Shown here piece by piece: positions 1-9,886 of a stretch of 64,000 nt of DNA; the first letter of the stretch is position 1, and each line of letters opens with the position of its first letter. Under the pieces are notes generated by a model. That model did not search any database, was not told where the DNA came from, and saw nothing but the letters and a program-made list of their open reading frames with translations. The stretch covers positions 641,001 through 705,000 of the forward strand of contig NC_090788.1 in NCBI RefSeq assembly GCF_040054535.1, written 5' to 3'. Source of the stretch: Antennarius striatus (taxonomy: Eukaryota > Chordata > Actinopteri > Lophiiformes > Antennariidae). Both the position numbers and the translations under genes were made by a program.

Positions 1-716
1 ATTATACTTAATACATATTATTATTAGTACTCCTATTATCAGTACTCGTAGGTACAGGTTCCTATTATTTTCTGAAAGTGCCTGAACATAATTGGACGAT
101 TTTACCCTCAAAGATCGTCAGAGAAAAGTTCTTCCCTTGAGTTTGAAGAGACTGAAAAGTGTCGAAGCTTTGAAAATAAAAAATCCGGTCAGTAACAAAC
201 CAAACACGACCGAAAAAGATGCTTTTGATTTTTAACCAAACGTATTTTCGACGTGAGGAAACGTCATGTTCAGTCCTGACCAGCAGGGGGCGCAGCTCTT
301 CACTGAACGACAGTGTTCAACGTAAAATCGTGTTGGAGGACCGCAGAAGAAGAAAAGTGCCGTTTCCACTTCCGGATTCAGCTCCGTGGAGATAAACAAT
401 CCAGCCGCGATGACTTTGAGGCGCATGTTGAACGTTTCTGTTGGTTTAAATCATTTTATTTGTTCTTCTTGATCACGTGGAGCAACTTTAAACCTCCGGT
501 CTGACAGGAAGCGGAAGTGCACCAGAAGCCAGCGGGTAACCCTCACCGGTAACGGTCTTTGGTGTCACGTGTTCGGCTGCTGGACTTCAGGCGCGTGACA
601 TGAAACTAAATTTAATCATATATTTGATGTTTTAAACACGTGGTTTCTGTGACGGAACACGTGACCGACAGGTAGAAGCGGGTCCAGGTGTTTCCGGGTG
701 TTCATTCGTCTCCAGG
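1..716 (+). promoter_or_regulatory. rcc1l 5' flank and probable core promoter
   Basis: No gene is recognised here. The 350 bp before the rcc1l start holds ETS-type sites (CCACTTCCGG at 366-375, GCGGAAGTG at 511-519) and four CACGTG E-boxes (474-479, 566-571, 637-642, 658-663). ETS/GABPA and USF/TFE-type sites are common in promoters of nuclear genes for mitochondrial proteins, which fits rcc1l. No TATA box is evident close to the start codon. Transcription start positions are not known. Short open frames in this stretch resemble no family I know. Confidence 0.55.
280..295 (+). promoter_or_regulatory. CTCF-like motif, forward
   Basis: CCAGCAGGGGGCGCAG matches the core of the vertebrate CTCF consensus (CCANNAGGGGGCGC). 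It lies about 430 bp upstream of rcc1l. Motif match only; occupancy is unknown. Confidence 0.4.
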
Positions 717-1001
717 ATGCTTCTCACCCGCGCGCGCCCGTGGATTCCGCGCGCGCTCCCGGTGCACCGGGGCTCTGGTCACGCGACCCTCGGCTCGGCG
801 CCCCGCCCCCGGGAGCCGAGCGGCCCCGGCCCGGTGTTCCAGTACGTCGGCCGGCACCGGAGGCCCGGACACAAGGTGTTCGTCTGGGGCTTCAGCTTCA
901 CCGGGGCGCTGGGGATCCCCAGCTTCGTGGTTCCGGACAGCGGCCGGAAGAAGCCCCGGAAGTACCAGCTGACCCCGTACCGGCTGGAGACGGCAGAGCA
1001 C
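717..1001 (+). CDS. rcc1l: rcc1l exon 1 (aa 1-95)
   Basis: This exon encodes the presequence and the start of the propeller (KVFVWGFSFTGALGIPSFVV). It ends in phase 0 at the donor CAC|gtgagg. Upstream GTG/ATG-like starts lie in other frames. Confidence 0.93.
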
Positions 1002-1756
1002 GTGAGGCAGCGCCGACCGGAGCCGGATGACGTCATTCAGTCCGATCCTGATCACTTCCGGTCCTCTTCCTCAGATCTCCGCGGCCGCCTGCGGTTACGG
1101 CTTCACGCTCCTGGCCACGCCCACCAGTGACGTCACTAAGCTGTGGGGGATGGGCCTGAACCGGGACTCCCAGCTGGGCTTCCAGAGGTCACAGCGCGAC
1201 CGCAGTAAGACCACCGGACCGCCGCCACGCCCCCACCCGGATCTATTACCCCCCCCCCCTCACCTTGACTCCTCCCCCCAGGTCAGAGCTACGACTACGT
1301 GTTGGAACCCTCCCCGGTGGCGCTGCCCCTGGTGGATCCCCTGCAGACCCGGGTGGTGCAGGTGTCCTGTGGCCGCGCCCACTCTCTGATCCTGACCGAC
1401 CGGGAGGGGGGTAAGACACGCCCTACGCCCCACCCCCCCCTGTCCGGTGGGTTCTGACCCGGTTCTGGTCTGTTCTCAGTGTTCAGCATGGGCAACAACG
1501 CGTACGGCCAGTGTGGGCGGAGCATCGTGGAGGGCGAGGTCTACAGGTGAGGGAACAGCCCCCCCTCCCCCCAAGGTCAGGACTGGGATCACTGGTTGTG
1601 ATTGGCTGATGAATCCGTGGTTCTCTTTCCAAACAGCGGAAGTCACATGATCCACCAGGTGGGGGGCTTCGACGGGCGGGTCGTCCAGGTGAGCCCCTCC
1701 CCCACCTGAGGGGGCGGAGTTAAGATCTAATGGAGCTGTCAGTTCTGATGACTCAC

Positions 1757-1813
<57 letters not shown>

Positions 1814-4800
1814 CACAGGTGTCCTGTGGACAGGACCACAGCCTCTTCCTCACGGAGGCGGGGTCAGTGTTCTCCTGTGGATGGGGGGCCGACGGACAGA
1901 CAGGTGAATTTATTTCCTAATCTGGATTATTCTAACCTTTATTTAATCTGGATTATTCTAACCTTTGCTGACGCTGTCCCTCCTCCAGGTGTGGGTCACC
2001 ATGACGTCAGCGCCAGCCCGGTGCAGGTGGGGGGGGACCTGCGGGGGGTGAAGGTGCAGCAGATCAGCACCTATGGGGACCTGAGCCTGGGCGTGTCCAC
2101 AGAGGGGCAGGTGTACGGGTGGGGCAACTCCGAGTACCGGCAGCTGGCATCGGTCACCGAGGCAACACAGGTGAGACGGGAGACAGGTGAGCAGCAGACA
2201 GGTGAGTCTGACCTTCATCCCTGTTGTCTCTCCTCCCGTCCTCAGATCAACTCCCCCCGGCGCCTTCCTCTGATTGGCTGTGGGAAGGTGGTCCAGGCGG
2301 CGTGCGGCGGGACCCAGGTGGCCGTTCTGAACGGTCAGTAAGAACCGGAACCGGTTCTGACCGGTCCACCTGAGCTGGTGATGATGATGGTGATGATGAT
2401 GGTGGTGTGTCGCCGTCTGATCCAGATGAAGGGGAGGTCTTTGTTTGGGGCTATGGAATTCTGGGTAAAGGCCCCGCCCTGTCGGAGTCGTCCACCCCGG
2501 AGCGGATCCCCCCCAGCCTGTTCGGCCGCTCCGACTTCAACCCGTCCGTCGCCGTCCGCTCCGTCCGGTGTGGCCTCCACCACTTCGCCGCCGTCACAGG
2601 TGAGCGTCTAGAGCCAGGAGCCAATCAGAGCTCCTGATTCAGCTCACCAATCACAAACCTGCTCTGCCTGTGATGCTGCTGATGGCCACCAGGGGGCGCT
2701 GCTGATCGCTGCTTGATTCTTTCAGATCAGGGCGAACTCTTTGTCTGGGGCAAGAACGTCAGAGGCTGTCTGGGCATCGGGAGGAGAGACGACCAGTTCT
2801 TCCCGTGGCGAGTAAGACCAACAATAATCAATAATTATTGGAATAATGATCAAAATGTTATCGGAGTTCAAAATAATCACGAATATTACAGTTAAAAATG
2901 TGAACTCTGTTCAGTCAGCGATGGTCTCCATCATCACTGATTCAGGTATTCTGAGGGGTAAATTATTACTTTGCCCCCCCCCCATCTGGGGTAGTTCACA
3001 ATAACGTTACAAGTTTTGTTACCTGGACTTCATTTGTTCTGTGTTGTTTTAATGTCCTGTAAATGTTTCTGGTCCGTCTGAGGGAAAAGAACTTTAGGAT
3101 TTAGAGTAGTAATGAGATTACTTTAGGATTTAGAGTAGTAATGAGATTACTTTAGGATTTAGAGTAGTAATGTGATTACTTTAGGATTTAGAGTAGTAAT
3201 GAGATTACTTTAGGATTTAGAGTAGTAATGAGATTACTTTAGGATTAAGAGTAGTAATGTGATTACTTTAGGATTTAGAGTAGTAATGTGATTACTTTAG
3301 GATTTGGAGTAGTAATGAGATTACTTTAGGATTTGAAGTAATAATGAGATTACTTTAGGATTTGGAGTAGTAATGAGATTACTTTAGTAATTTGGTTGGT
3401 GTTATGCTAGGTTCAGGGGGTTAGGGTTAGGTTTCAAGGTAAGGTTAGGGTTTGGGGTAGGGTTACGGTTTAGAGTTAGGTTAGGGGATAGGGTTAGGGG
3501 AAGTTTTTAGGGTAGTATTAGGGTTGGGGGGGTTAGGTTTAGGGTTATGGGTAGGGTTAGGTTAGGGTTAAGGTTATGGTTGGTGTCATGGTAGGTTTAA
3601 GGGTTAGGGTTAGGTTTCAGGGTTATGGGTAGGGTTAGGTTAGGGTTAGGAGTAGGGTTAGCGTTAGGGTTAGAGTTATGGTTAAGTTAAGGTTAGGTTT
3701 AGGGTTTGGGGTAGGGTTACGGTTTAGAATTAGGGCAGGGTTAGGAGATAGGGTTAGGGGAAGGTTTGTTGGGTTAGGTAAGGGATTAGGGTTAGGTTTG
3801 GGTTAGCGTTAGGTTAGGGTTAGGGTTAAGTTAGGGGTAGGATGAGGGTTTAGGGTTAGGGGGTTAGGGGTAGGATTAGCGTTAGGGTAAGGTTAGGGTT
3901 AAATTAGGGTCAGGGTTTAGGGTTAGTGTTATGGTAGGGTTAGGGGTTTAGGTTAGGGGTAGGGTTAGCCTTAGGTTAGGGGTTAGGGTTAGCATTAGGG
4001 TAAAGTTGGTTAGGGATTAGGGTTAGTAATGAGATTACTTTAGGATTTAGAGTAGTAATCAGATTACTCTAGTATTTAGAGTAGTAATCAGATTACTCTA
4101 GTATTTAGAGTAGTAATCAGATTACTCTAGTGTTGAGTAGTAATCAGATTACTCTAGTGTTGAGTAGTAATCAGATTACTCTAGTGTTTAGAGTAGTAAT
4201 CAGAGCACTCTAGTATTTAGAGCAGTAATCAGATTACTCTAGTATTTAGAGCAGTAATCAGATTACTCTAGTATTTAGAGCAGTAATCAGATTACTCTAG
4301 TATTTAGAGCAGTAATCAGATTACTCTAGTATTTAGAGCAGTAATCAGATTACTCTAGTATTTAGAGCAGTAATCAGATTACTCTAGTATTTAGAGCAGT
4401 AATCAGATTACTCTAGTATTTAGAGCAGTAATCAGATTACTCTAGTATTTAGAGTAGTAATCAGATTACTCTAGTATTTAGAGTAGTAATCAGATTACTC
4501 TAGTATTTAGAGTAGTAATCAGATTACTCTAGTGTTGAGTAGTAATCAGATTACTCTAGTGTTGAGAGTAGTAATCAGATTACTCTAGTGTTTAGAGTAG
4601 TAATCAGAGCACTCTAGTATTTAGAGCAGTAATCAGATTACTCTAGTATTTAGAGCAGTAATCAGATTACTCTAGTGTTTAGAGCAGTAATCAGATTACT
4701 CTAGTGTTTAGAGCAGTAATCAGATTACTCTAGTGTTTAGAGCAGTAATCGGATTACTCTAGTGTTTAGAGCAGTAATCGGATTACTCTAGTGTTTAGAG

Positions 4801-6995
4801 CAGTAATCAGATTACTCTAGTGTTTAGAGCAGTAATCAGATTACTCTAGTGTTTAGAGCAGTAATCAGATTACTCTAGTGTTTAGAGCAGTAATCAGATT
4901 ACTCTAGTGTTTAGAGCAGTAATCAGATTACTCTAGTGTTTAGAGCAGTAATCAGATTACTCTAGTGTTTAGAGCAGTAATCAGATTACTCTAGTGTTTA
5001 GAGCAGTAATCAGATTACTCTAGTGTTGAGTAGTAATCAGATTACTCTAGTGTTGAGTAGTAATCAGATTACTCTAGTGTTGAGTAGTAATCAGAGCACT
5101 CTAGTGTTTAGAGTAGTAATCAGAGCACTCTAGTGTTGAGTAGTAATCAGATTACTCTAGTGTTTAGAGCAGTAATCAGATTACTCTAGTGTTTAGAGCA
5201 GTAATCAGATTACTCTAGTATTTAGAGCAGTAATCAGATTACTCTAGTATTTAGAGCAGTAATCAGATTACTCTAGTATTTAGAGCAGTAATCAGATTAC
5301 TCTAGTATTTAGAGCAGTAATCAGATTACTCTAGTATTTAGAGCAGTAATCAGATTACTCTAGTATTTAGAGCAGTAATCAGATTACTCTAGTATTTAGA
5401 GCAGTAATCAGATTACTCTAGTATTTAGAGCAGTAATCAGATTACTCTAGTATTTAGAGCAGTAATCAGATTACTCTAGTATTTAGAGCAGTAATCAGAT
5501 TACTCTAGTGTTGAGTAGTAATCAGATTACTCTAGTCTTTTGAGTAGTAATCAGATTACTCTAGTGTTGAGTAGTAATCAGATTACTCTAGTGTTGAGTA
5601 GTAATCAGATTACTCTAGTGTTGAGTAGTAATCAGATTACTCTAGTGTTTAGAGTAGTAATCAGATTACTCTAGTGTTTAGAGTAGTAATCAGAGCACTG
5701 TAGTATTTAGAGCAGTAATCAGAGCACTGTAGTATTTAGAGCAGTAATCAGATTACTGTAGTATTTAGAGCAGTAATCAGATTACTCTAGTATTTAGAGT
5801 AGTAATCAGATTACTCTAGTATTTAGAGCAGTAATCAGATTACTCTAGTGTTTAGAGCAGTAATCAGATTATTCTAGTGTTTAGAGCAGTAATCAGATTA
5901 TTCTAGTGTTTAGAGCAGTAATCAGATTACTCTAGTGTTTAGAGCAGTAATCAGATTACTCTAGTGTTTAGAGCAGTAATCAGATTACTTTAGTGTTGAG
6001 CAGTAATCAGATTACTCTAGTGTTGAGCAGTAATCAGATTACTCTAGTGTTGAGCAGTAATCAGATTACTCTAGTGTTGAGTAGTATTCAGATTACTCTA
6101 GTGTTTAGAGTAGTAATCAGATTACTCTAGTATTTAGAGCAGTAATCAGATTACTTTAGTGTTGAGCAGTAATCAGATTACTCTAGTGTTGAGTAGTATT
6201 CAGATTACTCTAGTGTTTAGAGTAGTAATCAGATTACTCTAGTGTTTAGAGCAGTAATCAGATTACTTTAGTGTTGAGCAGTAATCAGATTACTCTAGTG
6301 TTGAGCAGTAATCAGATTACTCTAGTGTTGAGCAGTAATCAGATTACTCTAGTGTTGAGTAGTATTCAGATTACTCTAGTGTTTAGAGTAGTAATCAGAT
6401 TACTCTAGTATTTGGAGCAGTAATCAGATTACTCTAGTATTTAGAGCAGTAATGAGATGTAAATGACCTCAGAGATTAGAGATTGAACAATTCAGCTGCA
6501 AAACACTTCTAGGAACCAGTTGTGTTTGCAAGTTGAGGATTATTCTTCTCGACGTACAAACTTAAACTGGTCAAATTTTTCTAAAACTATGATCTGAAGT
6601 CGTGTGAATCATAAATGTTCAGATCCGACGTTGTTCTAAATAAATGTGATTATTTTCTAGTTGCATTCTTTTCCTTTTTTGTTCTAGTAAAAGTGTTATT
6701 TTTCTGTTACAACTTAAAATACCAAGAATAAACTTTGTTCACGTACAATTAAGGTTTATACTGACTTTTTAGGATTTTATTAGTGTAAAATCACAATTTG
6801 TTCCAATTGTTCCCATAAAATTACATTATTTGATTAAAGTCGACGTTTCTCCTGTAGGATAACTGAAGTATTGTCATGTTTAGACTTTAATTCTTCAAAC
6901 TGGTGTCCCCCCACCAGGTGACGGTTCCGGGTCATGTGCTGGACGTGGCGTGTGGTGTCGACCACATGGTGGCGCTGGTCAAGTCTCTGGTGTGA
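717..6995 (+). CDS. rcc1l: RCC1-like protein, mitochondrial (WBSCR16), 11 exons, complete
   Basis: Coding exons: 717-1001, 1075-1204, 1282-1410, 1480-1546, 1637-1688, 1819-1903, 1989-2170, 2246-2333, 2426-2599, 2726-2811, 6918-6995. They join in frame to 1356 nt, 451 aa plus TGA; the human protein is about 464 aa. All introns are GT-AG. The product is a seven-bladed RCC1-type beta-propeller; blade signatures seen include VFVWGFSFTGALG, LWGMGLNRDSQLGF, VFSMGNNAYGQCG, SCGWGADGQTG, YGWGNSEYRQL, VFVWGYGILGKGP and LFVWGKNVRGCLGIG. The arginine-rich, acid-poor N terminus (residues 1-20) suits a mitochondrial presequence. The family is known to act in the mitochondrial matrix and inner membrane, in mitoribosome large-subunit assembly and as an OPA1 exchange factor. 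The ATG at 717 has A at -3. The introns are tiny except the last (4106 bp), which is filled with satellite. Confidence 0.96.
1075..1204 (+). CDS. rcc1l: rcc1l exon 2 (aa 96-138)
   Basis: The acceptor is tcctcag|ATC and the donor GCA|gtaaga, with codon 139 split. It encodes ISAAACGYGFTLL and LWGMGLNRDSQLGF, close to the human family members. Introns on either side are 73 and 77 bp. Confidence 0.94.
1282..1410 (+). CDS. rcc1l: rcc1l exon 3 (aa 139-181)
   Basis: The acceptor ccccag|GT restores the split serine codon, followed by YDYVLEPSPVALPL and the RCC1 motif VSCGRAHSLILTDREG. The donor is GGGG|gtaaga, phase 1. Confidence 0.94.
1480..1546 (+). CDS. rcc1l: rcc1l exon 4 (aa 182-203)
   Basis: A 67-bp exon encoding VFSMGNNAYGQCGRSIVEG, flanked by ttctcag and gtgagg. 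It follows a 69-bp intron, the shortest in the gene. Confidence 0.93.
1637..1688 (+). CDS. rcc1l: rcc1l exon 5 (aa 204-221)
   Basis: A 52-bp exon encoding SGSHMIHQVGGFDGRVVQ between aaacag and gtgagc. It aligns with the human stretch ending FDGQVVQ. Confidence 0.92.
1759..1811 (+). repeat. (GT)n microsatellite abutting a splice acceptor
   Basis: About 26 GT units lie in the 130-bp intron 5 of rcc1l and stop 7 bases before exon 6. The acceptor has no ordinary pyrimidine tract; the transcript has a (UG)n tract in its place. Confidence 0.97.
1819..1903 (+). CDS. rcc1l: rcc1l exon 6 (aa 222-249)
   Basis: It encodes VSCGQDHSLFLTEAGSVFSC then GWGADGQT, a canonical RCC1 blade. The acceptor is agcacag directly after the GT repeat, and the donor CAG|gtgaat is phase 1. 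Confidence 0.94.
1989..2170 (+). CDS. rcc1l: rcc1l exon 7 (aa 250-310)
   Basis: A 182-bp exon encoding GVGHHDVSASPVQVGGDLRG and YGWGNSEYRQLASVTEATQ. It is flanked by ctccag and gtgaga and ends in phase 0. Confidence 0.94.
2246..2333 (+). CDS. rcc1l: rcc1l exon 8 (aa 311-339)
   Basis: It encodes INSPRRLPLIGCGKVVQAAC then GGTQVAVLN. The donor is AACG|gtcagt; the gtaaga 4 bases later would put a stop in frame after splicing and is rejected. Confidence 0.92.
2426..2599 (+). CDS. rcc1l: rcc1l exon 9 (aa 340-397)
   Basis: It encodes DEGEVFVWGYGILGKGPALS and the RCC1 motif VRCGLHHFAAVT. The acceptor is atccag and the donor ACAG|gtgagc. Confidence 0.94.
2686..2699 (+). promoter_or_regulatory. CTCF-like motif, forward, in rcc1l intron 9
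   Basis: CCACCAGGGGGCGC is a full match to the CTCF core. It sits in a 126-bp intron. Binding is inferred from motif only. Confidence 0.5.
2726..2811 (+). CDS. rcc1l: rcc1l exon 10 (aa 398-426)
   Basis: It encodes DQGELFVWGKNVRGCLGIGR and DDQFFPWR and ends in phase 0 at CGA|gtaaga. The following intron is 4106 bp, about 30 times the largest of the other nine. Confidence 0.94.
3090..3386 (+). repeat. 29-bp satellite, family A (G-centre variant)
   Basis: About ten units of a 29-bp repeat with the core AGTAGTAATGAGATTACTTT. This is the family found, in reverse complement, in the arrays downstream of rcc1l. Confidence 0.97.
3387..4027 (+). repeat. Degenerate TTAGGG-like block inside rcc1l intron 10
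   Basis: About 640 bp of imperfect GGGTTAG repeats. Its beginning (AATTTGGTTGGTGTTATGCT) is the reverse complement of the end of the CCCTAA blocks at 9887-10512, 11887-12512 and 12999-13619, so it is an inverted copy of the same higher-order unit, not an independent telomeric insertion. Confidence 0.93.
4028..6455 (+). repeat. 29-bp satellite, family B (dyad variant)
   Basis: About 80 units by length of a 29-bp repeat, with some 27-bp variants lacking two bases. Each has the core AGTAATCAGATTACT, a perfect dyad around a central A. Spacer words alternate between CTAGTATTTAGAGCAG, CTAGTGTTTAGAGCAG and CTAGTGTTGAGTAG and are clustered, showing local homogenisation. This variant is not seen in the downstream arrays. 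Confidence 0.97.
6918..6995 (+). CDS. rcc1l: rcc1l exon 11, terminal (aa 427-451 and stop)
   Basis: Acceptor ccaccag|GTG opens a 78-bp coding exon, VTVPGHVLDVACGVDHMVAL then VKSLV and TGA. It matches the human C terminus (VDVACGVDHMVTL). It is the only coding DNA between the intron satellite and the downstream satellite. Confidence 0.95.
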   Translation: MTVPGHVLDVACGVDHMVALVKSLV

Positions 6996-7268
6996 GCTCC
7001 TGACGCCGCTGCTGTCCAGCGACAGTAAACGATGACACGAGCGCCAAGAGAACCGACGGATCCAAGAGAACCGACGCATCGTCTCTGGGTTCTCCATCCT
7101 GCTGGAAAACCAGAGCTGGAACTTTTAAACACAGAGAAACGTCCTCCTGTCGCAGTCGCAGGGTCTCCGGTCGAGAGACGAACGTTTGAAAGAAGATCAG
7201 ATGAGCGGTGGCGTCGATGTGTTTCTACGGGGTTTTCTTGACTTACTGCATGAATGAAACTATGAGAA

Positions 7269-7274
7269 AATAAA
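7269..7274 (+). terminator. Poly(A) signal of rcc1l
   Basis: AATAAA lies 274 bp after the rcc1l stop. A second AATAAA near 7442 belongs to a dispersed retroelement tail and could act as a backup. Confidence 0.6.
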
Positions 7275-7324
7275 GGAAACCCTACAGAAAGAGCAACAAC
7301 AGCACTGGAAATTAAATCTGGCCT

Positions 7325-7465
7325 ATCTGCCCCCCTCTCTTGCCCTGTCTCTTTCCCCAGTAGATTTCTTTTCCACCCGACCGGTCAAGGCTTCTGGTAA
7401 AGTACTTTGAAATGTCTGATGATGTGATCAAGTGCTGTATAAATAAAGGTCATTTGATATCTGAG
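7325..7465 (+). mobile_element. Retroelement 3' tail fragment (SINE/LINE-like), + orientation
   Basis: The stretch with TTTTCCACCCGACCGGTCAA, AAAGTACTTTGAAATGTCTG and GTGCTGTATAAATAAA resembles the common teleost non-LTR tail ending in TATAAATAAA. A related copy lies inverted at 14367-14605. Exact family not assigned. Confidence 0.55.
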
Positions 7466-7734
7466 TTCATTCCCTGATATCTCTGGTATCTCATCTATAT
7501 TTGTTTAAGACACCTTCCTCTTTAATTACAATACATTCAATTTACTTTCCGTTACCTTTCTATTCTCATATTTATGGGTAATATTTACTCCATTTTTCTT
7601 TTTTACCTTATATTCTTTTACTTCCGGTATATTAATAGTATTAATAAATAAAATAACATCACAATATTTTTGTTGTATCTTAGGGACGTTATCCTAAAAA
7701 ACAGAATTCACTCTTTCCTAAACCTTAACCCCAA
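7466..7734. other. AT-rich spacer, nothing recognised
   Basis: This spacer between the rcc1l 3' end and the satellite domain is AT-rich (ATTAATAGTATTAATAAATA near 7630). No coding or RNA feature is seen. Confidence 0.6.
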
Positions 7735-7838
7735 CACCTGAAATTTAGTTTAACCCAACCCTAACCCTACCATAATCCCAACCCTAATCCTGCCCTAACC
7801 GTAAACCCTAACCAACCCTAATCTCCGAATGCTAAAGT
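7735..7838 (-). repeat. CCCTAA-like block
   Basis: Imperfect TAACCC repeats that open the downstream satellite domain. The last 50 bp (AACCAACCCTAATCTCCGAA) recur before 8800. Confidence 0.9.
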
Positions 7839-8486
7839 AATGTCATTACTACTCCAAATACTAAAGTAATCTCATTACTACTCTAAATCCTAAAGTAATC
7901 TCATTACTCTAAATTCTAAAGTAATCTCATTACTACTCTAAATCCTAAAGTAATCTCATTACTACTCTAAATCCTAAAGTAATCTCATTACTCTAAATTC
8001 TAAAGTAATCTCATTACTACTCTAAATCCTAAAGTAATCTCATTACTACTCTAAATCCTAAAGTAATCTCATTACTACTCTAAATCCTAAAGTAATCTCA
8101 TTACTACTCTAAATCCTAAAGTAATCTCATTACTACTCTAAATCCTAAAGTAATCTCATTACTTCTTCAAATACTAAAGTAATCTCATTACTACTCCAAA
8201 TACTAAAGTAATCTCATTACTACTATCTAAATCCTAAAGTAATCTCATTACTACTCTAAATCCTAAAGTAATCTCATTACTACTCTAAATCCTAAAGTAA
8301 TCTCATTACTACTCTAAATCCTAAAGTAATCTCATTACTTCTTCAAATACTAAAGTAATCTCATTACTACTCCAAATACTAAAGTAATCTCATTACTACT
8401 ATCTAAATCCTAAAGTAATCTCATTACTTCTTCAAATACTAAAGTAATCTCATTACTACTCCAAATACTAAAGTAATCTCATTACT
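7839..8486 (-). repeat. 29-bp satellite family A, array 1
   Basis: About 22 units reading CTAAATCCTAAAGTAATCTC ATTACTACT on the + strand, the reverse complement of the intron family A. Variants carry CCAAATACTAAAG or TTCTTCAAATAC. Confidence 0.97.
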
Positions 8487-8800
8487 AACCCTATCCCGAA
8501 CACTAACCTAACCCGTAACCCTTAACCTAACCCTAACCCCTAACCTGACCATAACAATAACCCTAAACCCTAACCCTAATTTAACCCTAACCTTACCCTA
8601 CACTAATCCTACCCCTAACCCCTAACCCTAAACCTACCCCTAACTTAACCCTAACCCTAACCTAACGCTAACCCAAACCTAACCCTAATCCCTTACCTAA
8701 CCCAACAAACCTTCCCCTAACCCTGCCCTAATTCTAAACCATAACCCTACCCCAAACCCTAAACCTAACCCTAACCGTAAACCCTAACCAACCCTAATCT
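8487..8800 (-). repeat. CCCTAA-like higher-order block 1
   Basis: It begins CCCTATCCCGAACACTAACC, as do the blocks starting near 9887, 11887 and 12999. It is shorter than those and ends like the 7735-7838 block. Confidence 0.93.
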
Positions 8801-9886
8801 CCGAATGCTAAAGTAATGTCATTACTACTCCAAATACTAAAGTAATCTCATTACTACTCTAAATTCTAAAGTAATCTCATTACTACTCTAAATCCTAAAG
8901 TAATCTCATTACTACTCTAAATCCTAAAGTAATCTCATTACTACTCTAAATCCTAAAGTAATCTCATAACTATAAATCCTAAAGTAATCTCATTACTACT
9001 CTAAATCCTAAAGTAATCTCATTACTACTCTAAATCCTAAAGTAATCTCATTACTACTCTAAATCCTAAAGTAATCTCATTACTACTCTAAATGCTAAAG
9101 TAATCTCATTACTACTCCAAATACTAAAGTAATCTCATTACTACTCCAAATCCTAAAGTAATCTCATTACTACTCCAGTAATCTCATTACTACTCTAAAT
9201 CCTAAAGTAATCTCATTACTACTCTAAATCCTAAAGTAATCTCATTACTACTCTAAATGCTAAAGTAATCTCATTACTACTCCAAATCCTAAAGTAATCT
9301 CATCATTACTCTAAGTGCTAAAGTAATCTCATTACTACTCTAAATGCTAAAGTAATCTCATTACTACTCCAAATGCTAAAGTAATCTCATTACTACTCTA
9401 AATCCTAAAGTAATCTCATTACTCTAAATTCTAAAGTAATCTCATTACTACTCTAAATCCTAAAGTAATCTCATTACTACTCTAAATCCTAAAGTAATCT
9501 CATTACTACTCTAAATCCTAAAGTAATCTCATTACTACTCTAAATCCTAAAGTAATCACATTACTACTCTAAATCCTTAAAGTAATCTCATTACTACTCC
9601 AAATACTAAAGTAATCTCATTACTACTCTAAATCCTAAAGTAATCTCATTACTACTCTAAATCCTAAAGTAATCTCATTACTACTCTAAATCCTAAAGTA
9701 ATCTCATTACTACTCTAAATCCTAAAGTAATCTCATTACTTCTTCAAATACTAAAGTAATCTCATTACTACTCCAAATACTAAAGTAATCTCATTACTAC
9801 TATCTAAATCCTAAAGTAATCTCATTACTTCTTCAAATACTAAAGTAATCTCATTACAACTCCAAATACTAAAGTAATCTCATTAC
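8801..9886 (-). repeat. 29-bp satellite family A, array 2
   Basis: About 37 units by length with sporadic truncated units (for example the CCAGTAATCTC join near 9176). It shares unusual truncations with array 3, showing duplication of whole segments. Confidence 0.97.

Larger units (their letters stand above)
3044..6540 (+). mobile_element. Expanded miniature inverted-repeat element in rcc1l intron 10
   Basis: The left border (about 3044-3090: TGTGTTGTTTTAATGTCCTG, then TTTCTGG and GTCTGAG) and the right border (about 6440-6535: ACTTCTAGGAACCAGTTGTG then GTTGAGGA) match the reverse complement of the complete 541-bp element at 47976-48516. Between the borders, where the complete element has about three 29-bp units, this copy holds about 3.3 kb of satellite and telomere-like DNA. 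The left terminal inverted repeat is not seen and the right one decays after GAGGA. Confidence 0.75.

Noticed and set aside
2338..2343. Alternative donor gtaaga after rcc1l exon 8
   Set aside because: Joining from here puts a TGA in frame at the start of exon 9, whereas the gtcagt donor at 2334 keeps the family sequence.
7032..7241. 69-codon open frame after rcc1l
   Set aside because: It lies in the rcc1l 3' UTR before the AATAAA; nothing supports translation.
3387..8800. Telomere fusion scar
   Set aside because: TTAGGG-like and CCCTAA-like blocks do face each other, but they are 3.7 kb apart with an rcc1l exon between them and are inverted copies of a higher-order repeat.
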